From Catellatospora tritici (GTDB lineage Bacteria; Actinomycetota; Actinomycetes; Mycobacteriales; Micromonosporaceae): a stretch of 64,000 nucleotides of DNA. Below the pieces are notes generated by a model that worked only from the letters and a program-made list of their open reading frames with translations, was not told the DNA's origin and did no database searches. A program made the translations under genes and the position numbers. Positions 55,046-62,799 of this stretch are shown here, one piece after another. Each line of letters starts with the position of its first letter. Position 1 is the stretch's first letter. The DNA lies in the NCBI RefSeq assembly GCF_019083965.1, contig NZ_JAHRCY010000006.1, positions 248,001 through 312,000 of the forward strand. The letters run 5' to 3'.

Positions 55046-55591
55046 ATGACGCAGACCCAGACGGAGACTCAGTACCTGGCGCCGTCCGCCGAGAGCACCC
55101 GCAGCCGCACCTTCACCTGGGCGGATCCGGCCATCGGCCTGCCCGCGCTGGCCGGCCGCAGCGGCCTGGAGCTGCTGCGCGCGATGAGCCGCGGCGAGCT
55201 GCCGGCGCCGCCGGTGATGCACCTGCTCGGCATGGACGGGATCGAGGCCGAGGAGGGTCGGATCGTGGTGACCATGCGGGCGCAGGAGTTCCACTACAAC
55301 CCGCTGGGCAGCCTGCACGGCGGCATCCTGGCCACGCTGCTGGACACGGCGGCCGCGTGCGCGGTGCACACGACCCTGCCCGCGGGCACCGGATACACCT
55401 CGTTGGATCTGAACACCAAGTTCCTGCGCCCGGCGACGGTCGACTCCGGGATGCTGCGCTGCGAGGGCACGGTGATCTCGCGGGGGCGGCGTACCGCGCT
55501 GGCCCAGGCGCAGCTCACCGACGAGCGGGGGCGCCTGATCGCGCACGCGACCTCGACCTGCCTGATCTTCGAGCTGCCGGGCGTGGTCTGA
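55046..55591 (+). CDS. PaaI-family acyl-CoA thioesterase (hotdog fold)
   Basis: 181 aa from ATG 55046, with GAGG nine bases upstream. Hotdog motif YNPLGSLHGGILATLLDTA, then TSLDLNTKFLRPAT and RTALAQAQLTDERGRLIAHA, typical of the PaaI/4HBT group. Hydrolyses aryl- or acyl-CoA esters in the cytosol. The N-terminal 40 residues are extra. Divergent from the HxlR gene that likely controls it. Confidence 0.92.
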   Translation: MTQTQTETQYLAPSAESTRSRTFTWADPAIGLPALAGRSGLELLRAMSRGELPAPPVMHLLGMDGIEAEEGRIVVTMRAQEFHYNPLGSLHGGILATLLDTAAACAVHTTLPAGTGYTSLDLNTKFLRPATVDSGMLRCEGTVISRGRRTALAQAQLTDERGRLIAHATSTCLIFELPGVV

Positions 55592-55667
55592 CGGTGCGGG
55601 CTCCGGCGCCGCCCGGTGGGTGGAAACGGGACGGTGCGGGGTGGGGTGGGTGTGGCAGCATGCGGGC

Positions 55668-56471
55668 GTGACGGGGGTACTGGTGCTGGCGCCTCGGGTG
55701 ACCGAGAGCGGACTGGCCTACGCGGATGCCGCGCGACGGCGGGGGATGAGAGTCGAGACGCTGCGCGAGTGGCGGGTGCCGGGGGAGCTGGCCGAGGCCG
55801 CCGGGGTACATCTCTACGCGGGGCCGCTGTTCGCCGACACCGTCGGTGCCGAACTCGGCCTGGGGCTGCTCGAACCCGACCAGGACTGGCTGGCCCGGCT
55901 GCCCCGCGCGGTGACCCGTCGCGACGTCGTCTTCACCACCCTGGCGCGGGCCCGTGGGCTGCGGCGTGCCGCGTTCGTGAAGCCGCCGGACGACAAGAGC
56001 TTCCCGGCGCGGGTGTATCCGAACGGTGCCGCCCTGCCCGGCCCGGACGTCGCCGACGGCGACAGCCCGGTGCTGGTCAGCGGCGTGGTGCTGTTCCTGG
56101 CCGAGTTCCGCCTGTTCGTGCTGGACGGCACCGTCGTGGCAGCCACCCGGTACGCGGTCGCGGGCGACCTGGACCCGGCGGGTGACGATCCGCGCTGCGC
56201 CGAGGCGATCGACTTCGCGGCGGCCCTGTTCGCACCGGAGATGCCCGCGCTGCCCAGCGCGGTGGTGGTCGATGTGGGCTTGATGGCAGACCCGGAGACG
56301 GGGCGTCCGGAGTGGGCGGTGATCGAGGCGAACGCGGCCTGGGCGAGCGGCCACTACGCCGCCGACCCCGACCGCGCGCTGGCGGCCGTGCTCCGCTCCG
56401 GTGGCCCGCGCGCCCTGGTCCGCCCCGCCGACGAGGCCTACCTGCGCGCCCTGCCCGAAGTGGTCCGCTGA
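55668..56471 (+). CDS. ATP-grasp domain protein (DUF4343-like)
   Basis: 267 aa from a GTG at 55668; the start is uncertain because no clear ribosome site is present and an in-frame GTG exists 16 codons upstream. AAFVKPPDDKSFPARVY holds the first ATP-binding lysine, SGVVLFLAEFRLFVLDG the middle strands, and EWAVIEANAAWASGHYAAD the Glu-x-Asn metal site that defines ATP-grasp. Proteins of this class join a carboxylate to an amine. The partner is unknown, as no peptide or amino-acid gene is adjacent. It converges on a LysR gene with 25 nt between stops. Confidence 0.8.
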   Translation: MTGVLVLAPRVTESGLAYADAARRRGMRVETLREWRVPGELAEAAGVHLYAGPLFADTVGAELGLGLLEPDQDWLARLPRAVTRRDVVFTTLARARGLRRAAFVKPPDDKSFPARVYPNGAALPGPDVADGDSPVLVSGVVLFLAEFRLFVLDGTVVAATRYAVAGDLDPAGDDPRCAEAIDFAAALFAPEMPALPSAVVVDVGLMADPETGRPEWAVIEANAAWASGHYAADPDRALAAVLRSGGPRALVRPADEAYLRALPEVVR

Positions 56472-56496
56472 CCGCACCTTCTGACCACGGGGCGGG

Positions 56497-57450
56497 TCAG
56501 GGGTGGCGGGTAAGCCAGGCTTGGTAGCGCGGGCTCAGGTGGATCGCGTCGTCGTAGGACTCGGTGGCGTACTGGATGAGTTTGGGGGCGACCTCGGCCG
56601 CCGGGGCTTCGGGGTGCCAGCCGATCAGGTGCCGCCAGCGCAGCGGCGTGCCCGCCAGCGGCACCGCGCGCACCCCGACGACCTCGCGGAACGTGGGCTG
56701 GCACAGGGCCACCACGTCGCCGCCGCGCACCAGGTCGGTGACGCCGCCGACGTCGTTCTCGTGGATCGGGCTCGGCGTGAATCCGGCCCGGGTGCAGGCG
56801 GCGGCGAAGCAGTCGGCCAGGCAGCCGTCGCCGGGGGTGGCCGCCCAGCGGGCTCCGGCCAGCGTGGCCAGCTCGACCTCGGCCGCCTCGGCGTACGGAT
56901 GCTCGTCCGGCAGTAGCACGAACACCGGCGCGACGGCGACGGTGTGCCAGGCCAGGCGGCTGTCGGGTGGTTGTGCCTCGCCGCAGGTGCCGATCAGCGC
57001 GAAGTCCAGGCGCCCGTCGCCGAGCATGCCCGCCAGCTCCGCCGCGGACCAGGACGGGTGGGTGTGGAGCTGCGCGTGCGGCTGGGCCGCGGCCAGGCGC
57101 CGAACCATGCCACCGATCAGCGGTCCGTTGACGGCGCCGATGCGGTAGCTGCCGAGCCCGTCGGCGGGCAGGGCACCCGTGGCTCCGGCGAACTGGGCCG
57201 CCTCGTCCTGCAGCCCCTGCATCGCGGGCAGCAGCACCCGGGCGCGGGCCAACACGAGCTCGCCCAGCGGGGTCGGGTGGGCGCCGCGCCGGTCACGGAC
57301 GAACAACTGGCCGCCGAGCGTCCGCTCGATGCGCTGCAGCTGCGTGGTCAGCGCGGGCGCGGCGAGGCCCAGCGACGCGGCGGCCTTGGTGACGCTGCCC
57401 GCGTCGGCTATCGCGCAGACGACCCGCAGGTGCCGCAGCTCCAACCTCAC
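56497..57450 (-). CDS. LysR-family transcriptional regulator
   Basis: 317 aa. The N-terminal HTH is at residues 2-60 (LRHLRVVCAIADAGSVTKAA, LTTQLQRIERTLGGQLFVRD). The PBP2 sensor domain includes YRIGAVNGPLIGGMV and FALIGTCGEAQP. Divergent from an MFS gene across about 127 nt, the likely target. The effector cannot be deduced. Confidence 0.93.
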   Translation of the reverse strand: MRLELRHLRVVCAIADAGSVTKAAASLGLAAPALTTQLQRIERTLGGQLFVRDRRGAHPTPLGELVLARARVLLPAMQGLQDEAAQFAGATGALPADGLGSYRIGAVNGPLIGGMVRRLAAAQPHAQLHTHPSWSAAELAGMLGDGRLDFALIGTCGEAQPPDSRLAWHTVAVAPVFVLLPDEHPYAEAAEVELATLAGARWAATPGDGCLADCFAAACTRAGFTPSPIHENDVGGVTDLVRGGDVVALCQPTFREVVGVRAVPLAGTPLRWRHLIGWHPEAPAAEVAPKLIQYATESYDDAIHLSPRYQAWLTRHP

Positions 57451-57577
57451 CCGGTGATGCTAAGTCGACGGACGTTGTCGCAAAAGCGTCCACGAACGGC
57501 CGGAACGCATGATGGATCGTGATCGAAGCGCGCGGGTAGGGTGACGGCTGCGACCGGGCGACGAGGCGGAGGTGGCC

Positions 57578-59206
57578 ATGGGGCGTAAAGCCGCACTCTT
57601 CGGCCTGCTGGGCGCCGAGCTGGTGTCGTCGGTGGGTTCGCGGATGTCCTTTCTGGCCATTCCCTGGTTGGTGCTGGTCACCACGAACGATCCGGCCCGG
57701 GTCGGCGTCGTCGGTTTCGCCGAGGCGGTGCCGTACATCCTGGCCGGGATCTTCGGCACGCCGCTGGCGGATCGGTACGGCGTGCGCCGGGTGTCGATTC
57801 TGGTGGATCTGGGCAGCGCGCTGACCGTCGGTGGCATCGCGGCGTTCGGCGGTGGCGACTTCTGGGTGCTGGTGGCCCTGATCGCGACCACCGGGGCGCT
57901 GCGCGGCGTCGGCGACAAGTCCAAGCGGGTGCTGCTGCCGCCGGTGGTGGAGGCGTCGGGCACGCCGATGGCACGGGTGACCGCGGTCTTCGCCGCGTTG
58001 AGCCGGGTGGCGACGCTGATCGGGGCGGCCGTGGCGGGTGTGCTCATCGCCTGGTTGGGACCGATCGGGGCGATCTGGGCCGACGCGGCGACCTTCGCCG
58101 CCTGCGCGGTGATCGTCGCGGTGCTGGTCCCGCTGAGCGCCGAACAGGACAAGCCCGCCGCGCCGAAGGAGTCGTACCTGGCCGGCCTGCGTGGCGGGTG
58201 GGAGTTCGTCCGCGGCGAGCGGCTGGTGCGCAGCCTGGTCGGGATGATGTTCGTGACCAACCTGTTCAACCAGGCCAGTGCGGTGGTGTTCGTGCCGATG
58301 TGGGTGCGCGAGCACCTGGCCTCGCCGGTGGCGCTGGGCTGGATCGGCGGGGCGTTCGCGCTGGGCGCGATCGTGGGCGGGGCGGCCTTCGCGGCGCTGG
58401 TGACCAGGCTGCCGCGGTACGCGACGCTGGTGCTCGGCTATTTCATCGGCGGCTCGCCGCGGTTTCTGGTGCTGGCGCTCAGCGACGACCTGCGCGTGGC
58501 CCTGGTGGTGACGTTCGTGGCCGGGGTGGCCATGAGCTCGATCAACCCGACGTACGGCCTGCTGATGTTCGAGCGGGTGCCGCGCGGGATGCAGGCGCGG
58601 GTGTTCGGGCTGACCGGCGCGATCACCTTCGGCGGCATCCCGCTCGGGGGTGCGGTGGGGGCCTGGGCGGTGGAGACGTTCGGGCTGCGCGGTGGCCTGC
58701 TGCTGGGCACGGCGGTGTACTTCACCGCGACGCTGACCCCGATCTTCGGCTGGCGGCTGTGGCGCCAACTGAACGACCTGCCCGCGACTCGCCCCGGCAC
58801 CGAGCTGCCACCGGTCCCGCTGTGGCAGGAGTACATGGTGGAGGTCGGCCGCCGGATCGGGCTGGCCGACACCGGACCGGCGGTGCCGGTGTCGGTGACG
58901 CTGGCCTACGCCGGAGGCGGCTGGACGGTGACGGCGCGGCGGGGCAGGCGCAAGCTCGCGCCGCCCTATCCGATCACGCCGGCGGAGGCGCTGAAGCACG
59001 TGTCGGCGCTGGAGGTGCCCGCGGTGAGCGAGGCGGTCGAGGAGGTCCACCGGGCCGAGCGCGACGCTGTGGCGCGACGCGCGGCCACGGTACGGGCCAA
59101 CCTCGCCGCGCTCGAGCACACCGCCGCGGATCTGGCCGACGCGACGCGGCAGCCGACCGCCCCGGCTCAGCTGCCGCCGGGCCAGTCGGGGCGGCGGCCC
59201 AGGTAG
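57578..59206 (+). CDS. MFS transporter with C-terminal soluble extension
   Basis: 542 aa. The ATG at 57578 is chosen because GGAGG ends at 57572 where an alternative GTG would overlap it. Twelve hydrophobic segments occupy residues 1-405 (GLLGAELVSSVGSRMSFLAI, GVVGFAEAVPYILAGIF, LADRYGVRR as the loop 2 motif, and SSINPTYGLLMFERVP late). About 135 further residues are soluble: PVPLWQEYMVEVGRRI, a beta strand pair VTLAYAGGGWTVTARRG, then a long Ala/Glu/Arg helix. This tail is not typical for MFS and may bind a partner or ligand. The 3' end overlaps the convergent gene by 40 bp. Confidence 0.88.
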   Translation: MGRKAALFGLLGAELVSSVGSRMSFLAIPWLVLVTTNDPARVGVVGFAEAVPYILAGIFGTPLADRYGVRRVSILVDLGSALTVGGIAAFGGGDFWVLVALIATTGALRGVGDKSKRVLLPPVVEASGTPMARVTAVFAALSRVATLIGAAVAGVLIAWLGPIGAIWADAATFAACAVIVAVLVPLSAEQDKPAAPKESYLAGLRGGWEFVRGERLVRSLVGMMFVTNLFNQASAVVFVPMWVREHLASPVALGWIGGAFALGAIVGGAAFAALVTRLPRYATLVLGYFIGGSPRFLVLALSDDLRVALVVTFVAGVAMSSINPTYGLLMFERVPRGMQARVFGLTGAITFGGIPLGGAVGAWAVETFGLRGGLLLGTAVYFTATLTPIFGWRLWRQLNDLPATRPGTELPPVPLWQEYMVEVGRRIGLADTGPAVPVSVTLAYAGGGWTVTARRGRRKLAPPYPITPAEALKHVSALEVPAVSEAVEEVHRAERDAVARRAATVRANLAALEHTAADLADATRQPTAPAQLPPGQSGRRPR

Positions 59207-59742
59207 GCCACGAGCCGGTCGCCGACCGGCGCGTCGGCGGCGGGCTCGACCATGAGTCCGAACGCCTTACTGGGCCGGTCGGTGGGCCACCGCCGGGCAA
59301 CGGTCATCGCGGAGTTCGCCAGCTCGGTGTCGATGGTCCCGGCGGCGCCGATGGCGCGGGCCACGTCCCAGCCGTGCACCAGGAAGTCGACGAAGTGCAT
59401 GCCCAGCACGGTTGCGGCGGTGAAGGTGCCGTACCCGAGAACCTCGATTTTGCGGTCGAGCAGGGTGCGGGCCCCGAACGCCTTGGTGACCAGGGACGCC
59501 GACTCGGTGAAGGCGCGGCGCGGGTCGGTGGGCGGAGTCAGGTCGTCCCAGACCTCGGCGCCGACCGGCCGGCCCGCGGCGGCCGCGGCGAAGCCGCGGT
59601 TGTGGCCGATCATATGGCCGAGCAGCTGTCCCAGGGTCCAGTCGCCGCACGGGGTGGGCCGGGTGAGGTCGGCGCGCCTCACCCGGGCGATGGCGGCACC
59701 GGCGGCGTCCAGAGCGCGCCGATCCAGGTCACGAAGGTCCAT
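59167..59742 (-). CDS. TIGR03086-like/DinB-type (maleylpyruvate isomerase family) protein
   Basis: 191 aa from ATG 59742 (MDLRDLDRRAL). The N-terminal four-helix bundle has RPTPCGDWTLGQLLGHMIGHNRG with histidines typical of mycothiol-dependent or DinB-like metal sites. GMHFVDFLVHGWDVARAIG follows in the third helix, another metal-site signature. Such proteins are thiol-dependent metalloenzymes in actinobacteria, but the substrate is unknown. Its last 13 codons overlap the MFS gene on the other strand. Confidence 0.85.
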   Translation of the reverse strand: MDLRDLDRRALDAAGAAIARVRRADLTRPTPCGDWTLGQLLGHMIGHNRGFAAAAAGRPVGAEVWDDLTPPTDPRRAFTESASLVTKAFGARTLLDRKIEVLGYGTFTAATVLGMHFVDFLVHGWDVARAIGAAGTIDTELANSAMTVARRWPTDRPSKAFGLMVEPAADAPVGDRLVAYLGRRPDWPGGS

Positions 59743-59948
59743 GTATCGCACCTTATTCCCGTGACGCGTTCCCGCACACCCCTGGCAGCCATTTCTTTCG
59801 TGTATGTCCGAGCACATAGGACGGTCCAATAAGCTGACTGATCAGATGTTGACTGATGGAAACACCTCTACGTAACTTGATGCGCCATGCTCTCGGGCCA
59901 ATCACGACGGGCGCGCCGGTGCGACGGTGCGCCCAAGGAGGTAGAGAA

Positions 59949-61202
59949 GTGAGACACCCCTCCCCGCGGCGAGCGCTGGCCGCCGCCGCCACGCTGGCCG
60001 CCACCCTGTTCCTGCTGGTCGGCCCCGGTGGCGAAGCGACCGCCAAGCCGAAGGGCGAATGGGTCGGAACGTGGTCCGCGGCGCCGACCGCGGCCGGTGG
60101 CGGCCAGTCCGGCGCCGGCTTCGCCAACCAGACCATCCGCATGATCGTGCACACCTCGGTCGGTGGCGACGCGATCCGCATCCGCCTGTCGAACAACTTC
60201 GGCACCGCGCCGCTGACCGTCGGCCACGCCACACTGGCCCGCCCCGACGCGGGCACCGCCACGCTGACCGACATCCTGCCGACCTCGCTCCAGGAGCTGA
60301 CCTTCAACGGCGACGCCGCGGTGACCATCCCCAAGGGTGGCCAGGTGCTCAGCGACCCGCTGACGCTGCCGGTGGCGGAGCTGTCCGACCTGGTGGTCAG
60401 CATCTACCTGCCGACCGCGACGGGTCCGGCCACGTTCCACCTGACCGCGCGCCAGGCCACCTGGTTCGGCAGCGGCGACACCGCCGCCGAGGCGACCGGG
60501 GCGACCCTGACGCTGACCCGCAACTCGTGGTTCTACCTCAGTGGTGTGGACGTGCTCAGCCACAAGGCGCAGGGTTCGGTGGTGGTCATCGGCGACTCGA
60601 TCACCGACGGCACCAACTCGACGCTCAACGGCAACGCGCGCTGGACCGACCGCCTGGCGGCCCGTACGCTCGCGCAGCACTCCTCGCACAGCGAGTGGGG
60701 CGTGCTCAACGCGGGTCTGGCCGGTAACACGGTGATCCACGACGGCAGCGAGATCGGCTTCCCGGAGCTGGGCCTCAACGGCCTGGCCCGACTGCAGCGC
60801 GACGTGCTGAGCCAGACCGGCGTGCAGACCGCGGTGGTCATGCTGGGCATCAACGACCTGCAGATCCACAACGAGACGCCGGACCGCATCCTGGACGGGC
60901 TGCGCCAGCTCACGACCCAGATCGACGAAGCGGGCATCGACGTGGTGGTCTGCACGATCACCCCGTTCGAGGGCTTCTCGTCGTGGACGGCGGAGAAGGA
61001 GGCGAACCGGCAGACCGTCAACGCGTGGCTTCGCGCGCACGAGGGCGACTTCGCCGGTCTGATCGACTTCGATGCGCTGCTGCGCGACCCGGCGGCCCCG
61101 ACGAAGCTGCGGGCGGACTGGGACAGCGGTGACCACATCCACCCCAACGACACCGGTTACCAGGCAATGGCCGACTTCGTACCGCTGTGGATGCTTTCCT
61201 GA
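59949..61202 (+). CDS. Secreted SGNH/GDSL hydrolase
   Basis: 417 aa, GTG start with AAGGAGG six bases upstream; upstream in-frame codons lack this. Signal peptide about residues 1-32 (RRALAAAATLAATLFLLVGP ... ATA). An N-terminal beta domain (residues 35-205, WVGTWSAAPTAAGGGQSG) precedes the SGNH fold: block I VVIGDSITDG with nucleophile S217, block II NAGLAGN, block III LGINDL and block V SGDHIHPND with Asp and His. Such two-domain proteins are extracellular esterases or lipases acting on carbohydrate acetyl groups or lipids. Confidence 0.93.
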   Translation: MRHPSPRRALAAAATLAATLFLLVGPGGEATAKPKGEWVGTWSAAPTAAGGGQSGAGFANQTIRMIVHTSVGGDAIRIRLSNNFGTAPLTVGHATLARPDAGTATLTDILPTSLQELTFNGDAAVTIPKGGQVLSDPLTLPVAELSDLVVSIYLPTATGPATFHLTARQATWFGSGDTAAEATGATLTLTRNSWFYLSGVDVLSHKAQGSVVVIGDSITDGTNSTLNGNARWTDRLAARTLAQHSSHSEWGVLNAGLAGNTVIHDGSEIGFPELGLNGLARLQRDVLSQTGVQTAVVMLGINDLQIHNETPDRILDGLRQLTTQIDEAGIDVVVCTITPFEGFSSWTAEKEANRQTVNAWLRAHEGDFAGLIDFDALLRDPAAPTKLRADWDSGDHIHPNDTGYQAMADFVPLWMLS

Positions 61203-61232
61203 GCAAGGATTAATATCGAAACATGCAAGCTC

Positions 61233-61262
61233 TTGACACCTGTGGTGGCGGCACGTGAGGCT
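61233..61262 (+). promoter_or_regulatory. Promoter of the EVAR-repeat mini-gene
   Basis: A perfect -35 TTGACA (61233-61238) and -10-like GAGGCT (61257-61262), spacer 18 nt. This is a good housekeeping-type promoter for an actinobacterium. The expected start near 61269 leaves about a 29-nt leader before the mini-gene ATG. Confidence 0.7.
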
Positions 61263-61297
61263 ATGCCTACGGTCCCACCTGATGGAAGGAGTTCGTC

Positions 61298-61369
61298 ATG
61301 GAGGTTGCGCAGCGCGAGGTCGCCCGTGAGGTCGCCCGCGAGGTTGCTCGCGAGGTTGCTGCTCTCTGA
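61298..61369 (+). CDS. Mini-gene encoding a 23-aa peptide of EVAR repeats
   Basis: ATG at 61298 with AAGGAG six bases upstream, stop TGA at 61367-61369. The peptide reads MEVAQR, then three EVAR tetrads and EVAAL. DNA units are 12 nt (GAGGTYGCYCGY), and the differences between units are synonymous (GTC/GTT, GCC/GCT, CGT/CGC), which suggests it is translated. EVAR tetrads put Glu and Arg at i and i+3/i+4, favouring a helix with salt bridges. It has its own promoter, a long hairpin 30 nt after the stop, then an ATP-grasp ligase gene. It could be a ribosomal precursor peptide for the ligase or a regulatory leader peptide. No Ser, Thr, Lys or Cys is present, so classic graspetide or thioether chemistry is unlikely. 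I know of no named family. Confidence 0.65.
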   Translation: MEVAQREVAREVAREVAREVAAL

Positions 61370-61399
61370 GCTGGGAGTGCGGCCCTAGGGCCCGTTTGG

Positions 61400-61437
61400 T
61401 GAGCCCCGTCGTGGATCTCCACGACGGGGCTCACCGC
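61400..61437 (+). terminator. Perfect long hairpin between the mini-gene and the ATP-grasp gene
   Basis: GGTGAGCCCCGTCGTGGA pairs with TCCACGACGGGGCTCACC across two bases (effective stem 17 bp, loop ATCT). No T-run follows. Placed between the mini-gene stop and the ligase ribosome site, it should reduce readthrough, giving more peptide than ligase, or act as an attenuator. A GGCCCTAGGGCC palindrome at 61383-61394 precedes it. Confidence 0.85.
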
Positions 61438-61472
61438 TATCCGCGTATCGATCGAACAACAGGAGTGTGTCG

Positions 61473-62702
61473 ATGTCGCCCGACGATCGCCCGGTGCTGC
61501 TCGTGTTGGGCAGCGGCAAGCGGGAGTTCCGCGAATACCTGCTGCGCTCCCTGGCGCGGCACTACCGCGTCCACCTGTTCGCCAGCGGCGGCGCCTCCTG
61601 GGAGCACGAGTACGTCACCGGGGTGACCGGGTTCGCGTCCATGTTCGACCTGCCGCCGATGGTCGAGGCGGCCCGTGCGCTCGCCGCGCGCGAACCGGTC
61701 GCGGGCGTCATGACCTGGGATGAGGCCCGCACCCCGCAGACCGCCGAGCTGGCCCGCGAACTCGGTCTCGTCGGCGACCCGGTCGCCATCGGCCGCTGCC
61801 GGGACAAGCACCAGACCCGGCTGGCGCTGGACGCCGCGGGGGTGGCGCAGCCGAGGTCGCAGCGGGTGGACAGCCTGGAGCAGGCGGCGGAGGTCGCGCG
61901 GCGGTTCGGGTACCCCGTGATCCTCAAGCCCAGCGATCTGGCCCTCGGCGCCGGTGTGATCAAGGTGGAGACGGCCGACGAGCTGCCCGCGGCGTGGGAG
62001 TTCACCAGCGGGCAGCGCTACCTCGGGCGACCCGAGTGGCGGCCGGTGGTGCTGCTGGAGGAGTACGCCGACGGTGAGGAGATCAGCGTCGATGCGGTGT
62101 CGTACCGGGGCGAGCTGACGCCGCTGTGCGTGGGGCGCAAGGAGACCGGGCATCCGCCGTACTGCATCGAGGTGGGGCATTTCGTGCACGGGGACGACCC
62201 GCTCATGCACGATCCGGAGATCCTGGACCTGCTGCGTGGGGCGCACACGGCGCTGGGCTTCACCGACGGGGTGACCCATACCGAGGTCAAGCTGTCGTCG
62301 CGCGGGGCGCGGATCATCGAGGTCAACGGGCGGTTGGGCGGCGGGATGATCCCGTACCTGGGGCTGCGCGCCACCGGGGTCGACGTCGGGTTGGCCGCGG
62401 CGGCGGCCGCGACGGGCCGGGCGCCCGACGTGGTGCCCGACCGCAAGCTGGTCGCGGCGGTGCGTTTCTTCTACCCCGAGCACAACGACACCCGCATCGA
62501 GTCGATCCGGTTCGACACCGCCGGGCTGCCCGCCGCGATCGACCTGACCGCGCTGCTGGCCGAGCCCGGCGACGTGCGTTCGGCGCCGCCGGCGGGCACG
62601 GTCAACGGCCGGATCGCCTACGCCACCGCGGTCGCGCAGACGGCGCGTGAGTGCCGCGACGCTCTCGACGCCGCGGCGGCCGCGCTCAGGGTCAACCGCT
62701 GA
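61473..62702 (+). CDS. ATP-grasp ligase (amino acid/peptide ligase-like)
   Basis: 409 aa from ATG 61473, AGGAG seven bases upstream; a GTG at 61467 overlaps that spacing. N-terminal preATP-grasp domain VLLVLGSGKREFREYLLRSL. ATP-grasp domain: DKHQTRLALDAAGVAQP, GYPVILKPSDLALGAGV with the ATP-binding lysine, VLLEEYADGEEISVDAVSY, HTEVKLSSRGARIIEVNGRL supplying the Glu-x-Asn metal ligands, then RLGGGMIPYLG. Closest in layout to L-amino-acid ligases and carnosine-synthase-like enzymes that join a carboxylate to an amine through an acyl phosphate. The nearest candidate partner is the EVAR peptide encoded 104 nt upstream. A GGGCCC-type repeat follows the stop. Confidence 0.9.
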   Translation: MSPDDRPVLLVLGSGKREFREYLLRSLARHYRVHLFASGGASWEHEYVTGVTGFASMFDLPPMVEAARALAAREPVAGVMTWDEARTPQTAELARELGLVGDPVAIGRCRDKHQTRLALDAAGVAQPRSQRVDSLEQAAEVARRFGYPVILKPSDLALGAGVIKVETADELPAAWEFTSGQRYLGRPEWRPVVLLEEYADGEEISVDAVSYRGELTPLCVGRKETGHPPYCIEVGHFVHGDDPLMHDPEILDLLRGAHTALGFTDGVTHTEVKLSSRGARIIEVNGRLGGGMIPYLGLRATGVDVGLAAAAAATGRAPDVVPDRKLVAAVRFFYPEHNDTRIESIRFDTAGLPAAIDLTALLAEPGDVRSAPPAGTVNGRIAYATAVAQTARECRDALDAAAAALRVNR

Positions 62703-62707
62703 CGGTG

Positions 62708-62795
62708 TGTTGAGAAGGGCCCCTTCCACCACGTGAAGCGAACAGCATTCCCGCTCGTCTCGCTGACGCGAGCCGACGAAGGTGCCCTTCCTTAC
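62708..62795. repeat. GGGCCC-type intergenic palindrome, long variant, copy 5
   Basis: AGAAGGGCCCCTTCC, then CACGTGAAGCGA, an insert GCTCGTCTCGCTGACGCGAG and a closing AAGGTGCCCTTCCTTAC. It sits between the convergent ligase and sulfotransferase genes. The insert is the reverse complement of that at 41100-41189. Confidence 0.8.
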
Positions 62796-62799
62796 CGGG

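Noticed and set aside
61298..61369. EVAR repeat as a CRISPR or plain microsatellite
   Set aside because: Units are 12 nt with no spacers; synonymous differences, ribosome site and promoter favour a translated gene, though a DNA-level role is not excluded.
61473..62702. Graspetide synthetase
   Set aside because: The ligase resembles amino-acid ligases rather than microviridin-type enzymes, and the adjacent peptide has no Ser, Thr or Lys to close rings with Glu.
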